A DNA stretch of 64,000 nucleotides, taken from the NCBI GenBank assembly GCA_037179335.1, contig JAKZHN010000003.1, positions 868,001-932,000 on the forward strand, read 5' to 3'. Position numbers and translations under genes: made by a program. Numbering within the stretch: the first letter of the stretch is position 1; each line of letters begins with the position of its first letter. Positions 1-11,887 of the stretch are shown one piece after another. The notes beneath the pieces were generated by a model. It saw only the letters and a program-made list of their open reading frames with translations, ran no database searches and was not told the DNA's origin. This DNA comes from Cyclaneusma minus (Eukaryota; Ascomycota; Leotiomycetes; Marthamycetales; Marthamycetaceae).

Positions 1-282
1 GAAAGTACTCCACAGCTTGGAAGTAGACTCGAAAAACGACGGCAGCTACATTGCAGTAATCTAAAACCACGAGAACCGGGTCAGTTGGTGGTACAACTCC
101 AACCCGGTACATTGGTTCGCCCGTCAACAGTAGGGACCTACCATGTCGATAGATCGTCACTTGACGCACCAGGCACTTGTTAATGTATATCTGTCGCATG
201 CTAGGCAGACCTTGAAGGTAAGCTTATAGACCGCAAAGTGATCTCTACTTCCAATTAAATCAACTGTTACTCTGGACCGGTC

Positions 283-391
283 AAATGGTCCAAGAGTATG
301 GTCGCCCTCTGCATGGATTGCGTCTTTATGTGTTCGGAGTCCGATTCCCTAGGTTCGAATCCCGGGGGAGCAGGGTAGATTCGCTTTTTTT
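283..391 (+). pseudogene. Degenerate Pol III / tRNA-like element
   Basis: An A-box-like stretch (TGGTCCAAGAG, from about 283) and a good B box (GGTTCGAATCC, about 351) lie about 65 bp apart. They are followed by a small CGGA/TCCG variable-arm-like hairpin and, about 20 bp after the B box, by a run of T (386-393) that could terminate Pol III. The flanks cannot form a seven-pair acceptor stem and the T stem has an A-C mismatch, so this is not an intact tRNA. It may be a decayed serine or leucine tRNA with a long variable arm, or a tRNA-derived SINE fragment. Confidence 0.3.
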
Positions 392-399
392 TGGCTTTT

Positions 400-2461
400 T
401 TTTACCATTTTTGGGAGGTTTTTTGGAATGTTTCAGGCGTGAATAGAAAAGGCGCCCCTGTAGCGTGGCTGGGGCCTCCTTTTCTGTCTCAGATATATTG
501 TTTGTGTGGAAGGAGTCGCATGACAACGTTGCTTCGGTTGGGGCTCGAGCATGCCGCCCACGACCGAATGGGAAAAAGATGTTCGCAACTTGCCTGGTTT
601 CAGGGGCGACGGGGTTTAACCGCTGAATATGGGTGACAGGACTTCAGCTACTCCACATTGGGGTACCCCTCTTCATGTGGCCATTCCGACGCATGATTCC
701 CAGGGAATGCATGGAGTAGAGGAAACGGGGACAAACACCCTGCCATTTCCAACGCCATTCAGATTCCCGAAATACCAACCGTAGCAACCGGTAAAATCTG
801 CCCATTAGCAGCCTTCCACGATTCACCTCTCCACCCGCTGCTTGAATCCCCGGTGAGCATAGTTTCGTAGTTCGTTGGCAGCTGATCTCAGTCTCTCAGC
901 ATCGAAGTATCCGAGTCCGAGTAAGGTCGACAAATCTCGCAACGAGAAAGTGACAGCTCCTGAAGCTTGCATGGACCTAGCGCAAGCAAGTGTGCGTTTC
1001 GTACAGAGGCGGAGCTCATGATACGTACCACATCGTTGGAGCCAGTGGCAGTGTCGCTGAGCCTTCTTCCCAAAGCTCAGAAGCAGAGGGGTCAAACCAG
1101 CAGCGCCGGATGAGTAATTTATCGACGCCATGCTTTTCGTAACCTGGCTTCCCCAGACTCGTGGCGTGCACCGGCTTCTTGGTCGATCGATCGGGGTCTC
1201 CCTCCCGGCCTGTCAAATTTGCCAAAAGTCTCCTCAGACCTCAATCTGCGCGCTTGTGGCTTGCATTCACTCTCATAATTTCGTAACCCCAGGATGTGGC
1301 GTATCCGGTCACGGACTGCCCTGCTTCTTGAGTCCGAAGACAGCTGTCTTGGTTCATAGCTTCAAGTCAAGGATGAAAGAGCTATCGTGGTCCATGTCAG
1401 AGATATCTCGACAGGATTTGGTTCGACTTGACTTCTGCTGCATGGCGGCACTTTTCATGTGTTTCTGTAGGGTTGTACTCTGGCCAGCTCCGTGATTCCA
1501 ACTTGTCGAATCTATATTTCTGCATATTCTCGGAGACACGGCACTCAGCCCTGCGACTATGGATCTCCCGCATGAGGACGGACTGGCGTGTAGTTCGAGC
1601 TCTTCGAATCAGCACTGGCTCCAAGCCGCGTCTTCTTGTGGTGCTATACGAGGGACCGTGTTCCAAGCCTTTCACATTCTTGGAGAGAGGGTACTAGCCC
1701 CTTTGGTTCGCCAAATGCAGAACGCAGGGGGTGTTGCGAAGAGCATCGCCACAGGAGACCATGCTTGCGTGAGTGTGTTGATGCTTCTCACATGTGGGAG
1801 GTCATCTGCTTCGATCCTTAAAGTCTTTCATCGAGGTGTCTACCTTGAGGGATGATAAAAGAAGCAGACGGCAGCCACATTTGGGGACCATCGCTGTTGA
1901 TAGGTAGGCTCAGCGGCCTCAAACCCAAAACCACAACAGCCAGTCGTCGTGATCCTCGAAGACGAAATATTTAATGCGATTGCGGTGAAGAGTGACACTT
2001 ACTTAGATCGCCCACGCTACTCACCTAGGTGCCGGCTGGCCTTAGACCACGCCCGGTCTCGAATCATGCACACTTGACATCAACGAATCATATGGAAGAG
2101 AAACACGCATCTAGATGTTCTTGCCCACCGTAGTCCGCTGGCTTCCAAGAAATTCGCCATGTTGTCTGCAAGACCAACGAATCCGCAATCTCGGCGCTTT
2201 AGAGGCTTGGCAAGAACTCCTTTCCCTTTCATATAAACAAAGGCGGGGGGCCCCATTTCTCCAGCTTCAGAAACAACGCATCTTTCAACACCCATTTCGA
2301 AGAACAAACCGCTATACGATCAGCTCGCTCGCTTATTTTCGAATACTGAACACAGATCGACCACTTGTCTATCACATCGCCTCTATGCCGTCGTCTCACG
2401 TCACTTCTCTCCTTTCGACCCACTGCCCTCCTCTGCAAACGGCGTCGATTGCTAAAGCACA
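400..2461. other. Intergenic region, no supported gene
   Basis: Only short overlapping ORFs on both strands are present, with no recognisable domain or consistent splice structure. The last 300 bases become pyrimidine-rich, as fungal 5' leaders do, ahead of the small gene at 2462. Confidence 0.5.
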
Positions 2462-2874
2462 ATGGGCATCGCCAACTCAGTCCTTAACACCGCCCCCGAA
2501 AGTCCCGACGACGGGAACAAACCCATCAGATTTCTCGTCGTACGTCTTGTCACCACGCCATCTTCGTCAATAATCAAAGGACTGAGCTGACGATTTCCCC
2601 TCTAGTACAAAACAACGGAAACTTACGTAAAGACTGAACCGCGGACAGAAGAGGATGCTGCTTTCCACGCAGCAGATACCTTGTTCCACAGTTCTACCGT
2701 CCGTAAGTGCTGGCCGCATAATACCACCCAGAGTTGTGGCTTAGGCTGACCGAGTGGTATTGAGCAGGCTGTTATCGACCGGGTCGGCGTTTTGAACAAC
2801 CAGAGGATAGCAGACCTGGGACTGGAAGGTCAAGACCCGAGACTGGAAGATCATGGTCTAGTAGCACCATATAA
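2462..2874 (+). CDS. Small hypothetical protein, three exons
   Basis: Not recognised. Exons 2462-2539, 2606-2702 and 2768-2874 join in frame to about 93 residues. The first intron has a GTACGT donor, a CTGAC branch-like motif and a CTCTAG acceptor. The second has a GTAAGT donor and a GAGCAG acceptor. The protein starts MGIANSVLNTAPESPDDGNK, has an acidic middle and ends in a basic Arg/Gly/Ser/Pro-rich tail, so it looks soluble and partly disordered. No signal peptide or membrane segment is visible. A pyrimidine-rich leader precedes the ATG. The clean splice signals are the main support; a different reading frame for the last exon is possible. Confidence 0.45.
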
Positions 2875-3754
2875 TAATGGAGTAATGATTGAAATGGTGC
2901 TATACGTGACTTGTGTCTCGGGTATAAGGCGTTGGAACGGGCATGTAGAATGGCGTTGGGAAATAGCATCTGTATTCTTCAGAATGACAAACTTCAATGA
3001 GACTGGGTTCCTGAGTGGCGAGGCTTCCGGAGAAGCCCACCTGAAGCAACTGGATATAGTTCACCTTGTTTTCCACCGCTCTGGTAATCAGATCGCTTGT
3101 ACTTCCTCGAGTCGCACTTGCCACTTGATAGTTTAGATACCACTGGAATATGACAACATCATAACACATGGCACTGAGCTAACAAGACTCGAGCAGCTTT
3201 GCCTATCGAGTATTAGGCAGCTCTCGGCTTTCAAATAGTAGGAAGCAGAACCAGAGAAAAGGCAAACGTGGTAGACTGGTAGGGACGGCGAGCGATGAAT
3301 TGCTTGATCCGACAACACCCCAACCCCAAGCGAAGCAGACTTCTGATGATGGCCTCGATCGACAGATGGAACGGGATCTAAGATCATGAAGTGGACCGCT
3401 GGGTTTGTTCAGAAAGTACTGACAGTGCATAAGCGTGGTTCGTGAATTGCAGGCTGCTTCCGCTGAGAATTGAGAAATTGAGTGGGTTCAATGACAAGGA
3501 CTTGGTGAGCCGGTCAGCGGAGACGTCACTTGACGATGTGAAGATGCGGTCGTGAAAGTTCGAGGGCCAGGCTGGAGATCTTTTTGGGGGAGAAGTAATG
3601 TGAGGTCATCGCCTTGGCGCTTCTGATTGGCTGAAGAGCTTCGGAAGCAAATGGCCGAAGTCGCCGGAAAGCGGACATAGCTTTTCCCATCGCGACAAGA
3701 GCTCCCACGCATCAACACCCTCACCCACGCCCTCTCCGTCCCAGCAAGCTCGTC

Positions 3755-6004
3755 ATGCTGTGGGCTTCTCTCCAGTCCTCGAGAGCCCTTGCTCGTGGGC
3801 CCCTCGCTGCCCGCCTTGGGCGCCAATGGCAAGCTCCCTCGCCCCTACCAAGGGTAAGAAGTTCCGGCCAAGTATCAAGGTCGTGTGCCATAGCTGATGG
3901 ACATGTGAAATACAGACTGTCTTCGTCCAACCCATCTCCATTTTCTCGAGAAAGCGAAACGCGGATAAGCCAAGCATCCACGACTCGGATCAGCCTGTCC
4001 TTCCGGGTTCTGCGAGCGATGCCACCTCCGAACCTCCCCCTCCTGGCGCTGTCAGGACTACTCCCAGCTCCTCTGTGACGCCGGTTACGCCTTCATCCAG
4101 CACTACTATTCCGCCCCAGCAAATCCCCCTTGGTCCTCCTACCCCTCAAGCCGCAGGTGCCCAAGCCTCCCCGGGTACCACTACTGGTTCTACAGGTTCG
4201 GGTTCGCCAACCGCCGGCACAAATGCGCGAATTCCTACTCCGCCCGCGAAGAAGCCAAGGAGGATATTCCGTAAACTCTTCTACACTTTGCTCCTGCTGT
4301 CAATTGGTGGTTTTGGTGGTGGTGTAGCCTACGCAAGGGTGAACGACAACTTCCACGACTTTTTCACCGAGTACATTCCTTTTGGAGAAGAGGCCGTGCT
4401 TTACTTTGAAGAGCGAGAATTCCGAAAGCGCTTCCCTCCTGGCCGTACGCCACGCCCCCGCGACACTGGCAACCAGATCACCATTCCAAGCCAAAGTGGA
4501 GTTTCTTCGAAAATCTCGGAGGATAGTAAGAAGGCCAGCAACCAGTCCGGTGCGAACGAGCAAAAGCCTGGCGAGGCGCTTCAGACCCCAAGCGATGCTT
4601 CGAAGAAGGACCATGTTGCGGCCGTGGAAGCAGTGAAGAAGGATAAGCCAACGCCAAAAGCAGCTCCGGCCCCTGTCGCTAAGAGCCCTGAGCCATCTCA
4701 TTCGCCGGAACCGGTATCAGCCAAACCAGTGGAAAAGAAACCCGAGTCTTCGGGTGAATTTATTGCGCCCGAGGTCAACGAGCCTTCCAGGTTCCCCCCT
4801 GAGATTACCAGAATTGACCCAATTAACATGAAGAACGCGAGCGAGCCCGTTGTCCAGGACTTGGCCAAACTTCTTAATGACATTATCGCCGTAGTAAACG
4901 CCGACAATGCCAACAAGAGATTCTCTCCCGCCATCAGCAAGGCCAAATCCGAGCTTGAGAACATTGGCAACAAGATCCAAGCTCTGAAGGTCGAAGCCTC
5001 GAAGGAAGCCGACAAGAAGATCGAGATGTCGCGTGACGACTTCAACCGCGCTTCTCAAGAGTTCATCAAGCGCATTGAGCAGGAGATGCAAGCCCAAGAA
5101 GCTTCATGGAAGGACGAATTCGATTCCGCACGCCGCAAGCTGCACGAGGATTACGACCAGCGACTGAAGGCCGAAATCGAGGCACAGAACCAGGTCAACG
5201 AGCAACGTCTCCGAAACGACTTACTTGAGCAAGCCGTGGAAATGCAGCATCGCTTTACAAAGGAGATTAAGGACCGCGTGGAAGAAGAGCGCGATGCTCG
5301 TCTAGGTAAACTCTCAACACTGTCCGAGACTGTCAACGAGCTTGAAAAGCTCACCACTGACTGGAACTCGGTTGTCGACGCCAACCTGAAGACACAACAT
5401 CTCCACGTTGCTGTTGAGGCCGTTCGCAAGACTTTGGAGAAGGCCCAGGCCCCCAAGCCATTCATCCGCGAACTCGCCGCCCTCAAGGAAATCGCCTCGG
5501 ATGACCCCGTCGTCGACGCCGCCATCGCCAGCATTAACCCCACTGCCTACCAAAAGGGCATCCCAAGCACCGCACAGCTGATTGACCGATTCCGCCGAGT
5601 CGCAACTGAGGTCAGAAAGGCTGCATTGCTGCCTGAGGATGCGGGCGTTGCAAGCCACGCCAGCAGTCTGTTGTTGAGCAAGGTGATGTTCAAGAAGAAG
5701 GGCTTTACTGATGGTGATGACGTGGAGAGCATCCTGACAAGAACCGAGACTTTGCTCGAGGAGGGCGATCTGGATAATGCTGCGCGAGAGATGAATGCCC
5801 TGAAAGGGTGGGCTAAGACTCTGAGCAAGGATTGGTTGAGTGAGGTTAGGAAGGTGTTGGAGGTTAAGCAGGCGCTCGATGTAAGATTTGTCTTCTTTGA
5901 CAATTTCCCTTCCCCTGGCGACTTTGGATTTGCGGCTAATCTTACTTCTTGAAAAACAGGTCATCGCCACGGAAGCTAGACTGCAGAGTCTGCGTGTTGA
6001 ATAG
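3755..6004 (+). CDS. MIC60: MICOS complex subunit MIC60 (mitofilin)
   Basis: Inner-membrane protein that forms crista junctions and tethers them to the outer membrane through the MICOS complex. Exons 3755-3853, 3916-5880 and 5960-6001 plus stop give about 702 residues. The introns are 62 and 79 bp, with GTAAGA donors and CAG acceptors. The N-terminus (MLWASLQSSRALARG) is basic and lacks acids, as a mitochondrial presequence should. A Pro/Ser/Thr-rich segment follows, then one membrane helix at about residues 154-173 (LLLLSIGGFGGGVAYA) followed by the typical DNFHDFFTEYIPFGEEAV region. Next comes a Lys/Pro-rich disordered part, a long coiled coil (about 300-450) and the C-terminal mitofilin domain ending KQALDVIATEARLQSLRVE. 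The length is slightly above the fungal norm. The start was chosen because it adds the presequence through a clean intron. Confidence 0.95.
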
Positions 6005-6902
6005 ACTAAGTTTGCGGTGAGATCACTCGTCAATAGAAACTACCTACCTAGCATTAAAATTCCCTTTGTCCTTGCAGTTTTTCTTCCACAAGAAACTTGT
6101 TGCTTGAGGCTGGTTCGGATCGGTTCCGAGGGATTTCTAGAATGTCGCCCTGGCCTGACGCTGGCGCTGTAAGAAAGAGCAAAAAGGCGAGATTAATCCG
6201 GCAGAGGGGATATGTATTATTTATTGGGTTCGTTTGTGATATAGGAATTGTTCCATTGTTGTCTTTTGCAGCTAGCTGTTTCTGGTGGCTTTGTGGGTTC
6301 TGGTTCTGACTTCAATGTGGTGGGTTTATGTGGAATACAATGGGTGTGGGCCGAGTTTGTCTACGGTAATGGGGTACAGTATGATACGACGGGGAGAAAG
6401 GGTGTCTTGGCTTCTGGATGGATCTGCTGGCGCTTTCGAGGGTTCGGGCGCCAAATAGTGTAAGTGATGTTTTGGTTTTTGTTCACTTCATGTTTTGAAA
6501 GACATGTATGACTGCTCCTGGAGGTCGCACGACTATTCTTGAGTTTATATTGCTTTGCAAATCTCCTTTCCCTTTTATCATGAGTGACGGCTCTTGGAGG
6601 TTGCCCGGCGGTTCTCCACCGATGTTGTTTTTTTTCTGGTTCAAAATCTCAGCTCCTATTCTATTCCATCGCACGTATCCTTAGTTCAGAAGTCTACCGA
6701 TAGCGAGCTCGCTGGGGCCTTCGACCACTCCAGGACTTGTCTCAGCAAGCTACAAATATCCCCCTATTCTGCTCCTTACGAGCTCTCTCATCTTACAGAT
6801 CTACCTACCCTCCTCGCCAGCGCATGTTCGGCGCTTCTCGACCTCAGCAAAACAAGAATTCTACCTGTCAGAGCCCGCCAGAGAGCTTTCCAATTATCGA
6901 TT
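6005..6902. other. Spacer between MIC60 and the next gene
   Basis: No supported gene. An ORF frame stays open upstream of the next gene from about 6594, but it has no ATG before 6903 and its composition does not look coding. It is probably MIC60 3' sequence plus the promoter and leader of the next gene. Confidence 0.45.
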
Positions 6903-9329
6903 ATGGATTCCCCGATACTCGACAATGGCCCCCCCATCCTGCCCAAGGACCCCCTGAACCTCGAAAACGATCCTCCGATGCTCGACAATGGTTCTCCCAT
7001 CCTGGCCAAGGATCTCCTGAACCTCGACAATGATCCCCCGATCTCAGAGATGGACTTCCCGAGCCTCGAAATCTCTCGGCCGCTTCCTGCCAAACACTGG
7101 TATAATAGCAAATTTGACTTTAGCGAGACTGGCATCCTCATGCAGACTATCATGACTGGTCTGGGTTTGGATATTGCGAATCCGCGGTCATTGAGAGCGC
7201 TACTTCCTTACCTGAAATACCGTTGCGACCAAGACGACACGCAGACGTTGAGGGATGTTGCGGCGGACATTGTGGAGAGACATTGCAAGGAGCTTTGGCG
7301 GGATGTGCCGAGAGAATGGGTTGTGAGGGCGATGTTCGGGCTGCTTGTTTTGGAGAAGGGGGACTTTGTTGGTGATGTTTTGGAGGGTGGATCGAGTGTG
7401 TTGCATGAGGACGAGGTGGATGAAATTGCGCGTGTAAGGACTGAGAGTGAACGGAGAATGGGTGCACAGGGTGTTATGGGCGCGCAGATTCGTTTTTCCC
7501 ATGTGGGAATTGACGACTCGCGGGGTACGAACGATGAAGGTTTCGGTGATACCGACGAAGACTATGTCGACGAGACCGACGAAGACTATGTCGAAGAGAC
7601 CGACGAAGAAAACGGCGAAGAGAAGGACGAGAATCCCGGCGGTGAGCTGGTAGACAAAAGCTCGTTGTCGCTGCACGAGCCACCATCAACGAGATCTTAT
7701 CATGATAGCGAGCTCAAAAGCTTTCCCGCGATCACCATCGATACAACCCTACCTTCGCTAGATTGGTATTCGAAGAATCCTGTACCATGGGGTCGCCTTC
7801 ATTATCGGAGGATACCTGCTGAAAATGTCATCAGAGAAGGACTAGGCATAGATGATGCCGCCATGAAAAGAATTGTACACCTCATAAGCTTACATCTCCC
7901 AGACGCTGAGATTAAACTTACAAGGCAAAATTGGATGGCGGAGCGCGAAGTCATTGTTCATCATCTGTTGGACCACTGCCGGAGTGAGCGAGCATGGAAA
8001 ACTGTACCAATGCCTTGGCTTCAGCGAGCAGTGACAGTTCTCGTGGCCATACAGCGGGTCAGATCGAGGAAGAGTATGGGGAGCGTCGTACGACCACCGA
8101 GCATTACTAGTTTCCCCAACGTCGCGGTAGCGAGCAAACTTCCAAGCAAAGAATGGTATGACATACTCGATCATTTTCCGATGGCATTTGGACAATTGAG
8201 TAGCAAGCACGGTCCCACCCGTCTTGCCATTGAGAAAGGCCTAGGCATTGGGACATTAGGATTGCTTGACATCATAAGATACATGAGAGAGCGTTTCCGG
8301 GCATCAACCCCTGAGAATCGGTGCATATGGGTCGCGCCCTATGGGAAAATCCGATTCGAGGACCAACCCATACTTGCCGAAATCGCCACACAGGCACGAA
8401 GTCTCTGGCCAACAGTGCCTAAGCCATGGCTTGAGAAGGCTCTCTTCCTATTGCTACGATACGCCCTTAACAGCCTGCGAGGTATGGAGTGGAAGAAGGC
8501 CAGACGCTGGGCTTCCTCACCAGCATTAAGACCTATCTATGTGTCGACCTCTGATAGGTCCGGCCACACTTTCTCGGTCTCGGCCCGAGCCTCGACAATC
8601 CTCGAGACAGGCACTGCTGCTCCTGCTTCAGCCATCTCCCAGCCTGAGGAGGAAACGGATGCGCCTGTGGAGCAGGGAGGAGAGCAGGTGGCGGCGCAGG
8701 TCGAGACGGAACATGAAGATCATCAGCCGGAGCAGAAGGCCCAAGGCGGTCGTGATCAGAACATTGGCAAAAAGAGAAGCCGAGAGCCAGCGGACGAGAC
8801 CAAAAATGCGCCGGAACGCAGACTGAAGAAACGGAAATCAAACAACCAGGTCCCTCGAAACAGCATCGTGGAGGCGCTGGATGGGGATGGCTTCCCTGCA
8901 ACGACTGGCATAGTCCGACATTCAGTGCCAATTCCGGAGCAAAAACCTCCGTTTCGTCGTCACTCCGTCAACGAGGAAGACTACCAGCAAGATATTGATG
9001 AAGTAGTCGGAGCCATGACGGATGACGAGCGAGGTGTACAGCCGCTCCCAAAAGGGAACCATGGTGCCTCCGTTGCTGAATCAATGGGGCCGAAGACCGT
9101 GTAATGGGGTACCGCGAAGACCCGCCGCTTCATATCGCAGAATCCAGTTGATGATGATACGGCAGGATCCGACGATGGTGGTAATGTGTGGGCTTCCGGC
9201 CAAGACGAAGATGAGGGATTTTGGGACCCGGATGGGTATGCCATCTATGGGACGGTTGATGAGGATAAAGGTCCTTTTGGGATACACATGGCTCAGGTTG
9301 ACGCCGATGAGGAGCAGAGAGATTCGTGA
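6903..9329 (+). CDS. Hypothetical protein with three internal domain repeats
   Basis: Function not recognised. The first in-frame ATG is 6903; the frame runs to a TAA at 9102-9104. A second open segment, 9141-9329, ends in TGA and has coding character (acidic, DDDTAGSDDGG, FWDPDGYAIYG). It joins in frame if a 42 bp GTGTAA...GCAG intron is removed at 9099-9140; that intron is very short, so the C-terminus is uncertain. Residues 1-55 are near-repeats of a PILDNG/PPILPKDPLNLEND unit. Three related domains of roughly 90-110 residues start with WY at about 66, 288 and 418, and share a GLGI/GLGLDI motif and a W-x-x-VP-x-(P/E)-W end. An acidic spacer (DEDYVDETDEDY) lies between the first two. The tail is basic and nuclear-like (KKRSREP, RRLKKRKS). 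Confidence 0.7.
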
Positions 9330-9399
9330 TGGTGAGGCTTGCAAAGAGAGGTAGGACTTCACCTCGGTCGAGGCCAAATGGGCTTGAATTGGACAAGCG

Positions 9400-10130
9400 C
9401 AGAGAGCGGGAGTCTTTTCGGTGTACTTGATTTTCCTTGAACCTTGATCGAAGATGGACTTGGTGATTTGGAGTTTGGGGTTTTGTTTTTGTGGGCCTTG
9501 GGAGTCAAATAGAATGGTCGCCTAGAAAGTTCAAATAGAAGCATCGATATGTCAAGCCAATGGCAATGTTTGTTGCACAAGCCAAAGAGTTGAAGTGAAA
9601 AGGGGTTTAACAAGCTGAATATAAAGGTCTCGCTACTGGTATTAATAGGAATCACGAGCCTCCAATAAGTCAATTCTTCAGCAATCTCGTATAGCCCCTC
9701 AGTGTGGCTCAGCTGGTCACGTGGACGGCTCACTCGCCTCAGCCAAGGCGCTTCCGTGCAGCAACAAAGGCGGTTATTCGCTGTGTGGCTCATCCCGGAA
9801 TACGAGTTAGGCGGCTGGCGGCGAGATTGAGGGCCGCGCTGAGCGACCAGTCTACAACTGAGGGCGCTGCCGTTCCCTGACCCTCGAACAACACAACACA
9901 CATTCTTTACGCCGGCCAATATCAGCCCAATTCATCCGGAGCGCTGGCGACCGTTTCATCCCTTCACCGGCGCCAGCTCGATGCCCGCCTCCTAACCGCC
10001 CGCTACCAGCGATCTTCTCCCGCCCGCCGCCAATTACTGCACTCCTGACAAGCTCGCGACCGGAATGCGCGGCTTACTGAATCACGGCGACCCTATTTGA
10101 TTAAGCGGCACATCCGACCACGCTATCGCC
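9400..10130. other. Intergenic and promoter region
   Basis: No supported gene. The last 200 bases are rich in CCGCC/CCGC runs and lead into the ATG at 10131, as expected for a promoter and leader. Confidence 0.45.
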
Positions 10131-11887
10131 ATGTTCGTTCGTCGCCAATTAGGAGATTTCCCTGGGAGCAGTACGAACAGGCCGTTCGGGAGCGATCCCA
10201 CTACCGGAGGGCCCTCGACCACGACCAGCTCTTCGGCCACTTCAGCTGCTACCAGTGGGAACACAAAACAGGATCCGGGTAGCAATAGCAACTCGACCGA
10301 CATTATCGTACGCAAGTCCTGCTCCAAGTCGCCCAATTGTACTGCATGATGGCCCTCAGCCTATTCACTAACATATCACAGGTCGGAGCAGTTTGCGTAG
10401 GCGTCATCGTAGCCATAGCAGTTGTCTTCGTTATAGTATGGCAACTGCGTCGGAAACACCGCAATCCGAAGTATATTCCCACATCCTTCCTCAAAAACCT
10501 CTGGGTCAAATGGACCACTCCCAAGTCCGCCCGCAAACACACTCGCGACACCAGCGACCACCTCGAGCCCATCTCCACCGCCGGGAGTAATATGCGCCAT
10601 GGAAACTACGATGCTGCCGATCTTCCCGCCTCTTCAGCGCCCACAGCCGTCGATAGACATACATCCGTCCGCTCCGTCATGACCCTCCCGGCCTACCACC
10701 CAGCTCCCCGACCGTCCGAGCAAGTTCTCGGCCGCGAAGGCGAACGCGGCGGCATCGACATCGTCCTTGAATATCCTGAAACCGCTGAGGAAGCTGAAGC
10801 CCGCCGCGATGAGGAAATGGAAGCGCTGTACCAAGTCCGCCAGGCTCGCCGTAATGAAATCGCCGATCGCGAAGAGCGACGGCGATTACGCCATGAAGCA
10901 CGCGAACGTGGGGATTGGGTTGCGCTGGAAGAATTAAGACAGAGGGATCGAGCGAATAGTGCAGCGCTGGCTGTGGAGGCTGCGAGAGCTGAACGGGAGC
11001 GGGTTAGACAAGGTAATGGTGAGAGGGCGAGGGCGATTAGCTCCGTAAGCTATGCGGATCTGGGCGTTGCGAGACACGACGGGACGAGGATACGGGCGAA
11101 TAGTAATGACAGTGAGCGACAAGGTCTGCTGGGCGATGCGGCGAGTATTGGAGCGTCTTCCTCGTGGCAGCACGGCAGACAGAGAAGCACCAGCAGTGTG
11201 CTTTCCATCGACACTACCAGCGACTTAGATCATCCCTCTCCCAGTTTCGCCAGACCTAGGGCCAACAGCAGACCCGAAAGTCCACTTAGAACAGTTAGTA
11301 TGGGTCCGGGAAGCATGAGTAGCCCGGAACTGGTGGATGCCGAAGGAGATGTCGGCGACGAGGAGATCCCTATCAACAGTCCCCCCGGATATGAGAATAT
11401 CGAACTGGACGACGCATCGCCGCATGAGCATTACGGAAGTCCGCCAGATTATACGAGTCCGGTAGAGTCTGCAAGACATAGTCTGCTTGGCGATAGCCGA
11501 CGAGAATCATATCACAATGATTCGCACGCACCGTCAATCGCAGAGGTTTCTCAGCCAGTGTCTCCGGCCTCGTCGGTGAGGCAGTCGAGGCATTCGGTAC
11601 AGTCTGTGTCGTCAGCGACCTCGATAGCGCAGAAGAGAGAATCGGCAACCTCTATGACGGGCTCAACGACGGGGTCTATTCCCCGACGCACTCTGGCAAG
11701 CGAGGAAAGGAGGAGCAGTGCGAGGAGTAGTATGAGGAGCAATAGGGGCGTTGGTGGGGTTCCGCAATTACCGAGCTTGAGACTAGGGACTTTGCCGAGT
11801 ATTGTTCTAGATACTGGAACACCGGTTTCGAGGACGACGAACGAGGAGGATGAAGGGCGAGCTGAGGAGCGACATGAGCAGCGGTAA
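10131..11887 (+). CDS. Single-pass membrane protein with PPxY motifs
   Basis: Conserved-looking but unnamed. Exons 10131-10307 and 10382-11887 flank a 74 bp intron (GTACGC...ATCACAG), giving about 560 residues. Residues 1-59 are Ser/Thr/Gly-rich (TTSSSATSAATSG), which suits an O-glycosylated outer segment. One hydrophobic helix follows at 60-80 (VGVIVAIAVVFVIVWQL), then a basic stop-transfer RRKHRNPK. The long cytoplasmic part has a charged coiled coil rich in Glu/Arg (about 160-250), Ser-rich disordered stretches, and two PY motifs: PPGY at 393-396 and PPDY at 413-416. PPxY motifs bind WW domains of Rsp5/Nedd4 ubiquitin ligases, so it may be a ligase adaptor or a substrate sorted by ubiquitination; that role is inference. 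No cleavable signal peptide is evident. Confidence 0.75.

Noticed and set aside
283..391. Intact tRNA gene
   Set aside because: The seven-base acceptor stem cannot pair and the T stem has a mismatch.
5314..6033. 239-residue minus-strand ORF
   Set aside because: Shadow of the MIC60 coiled-coil coding sequence and its last intron.
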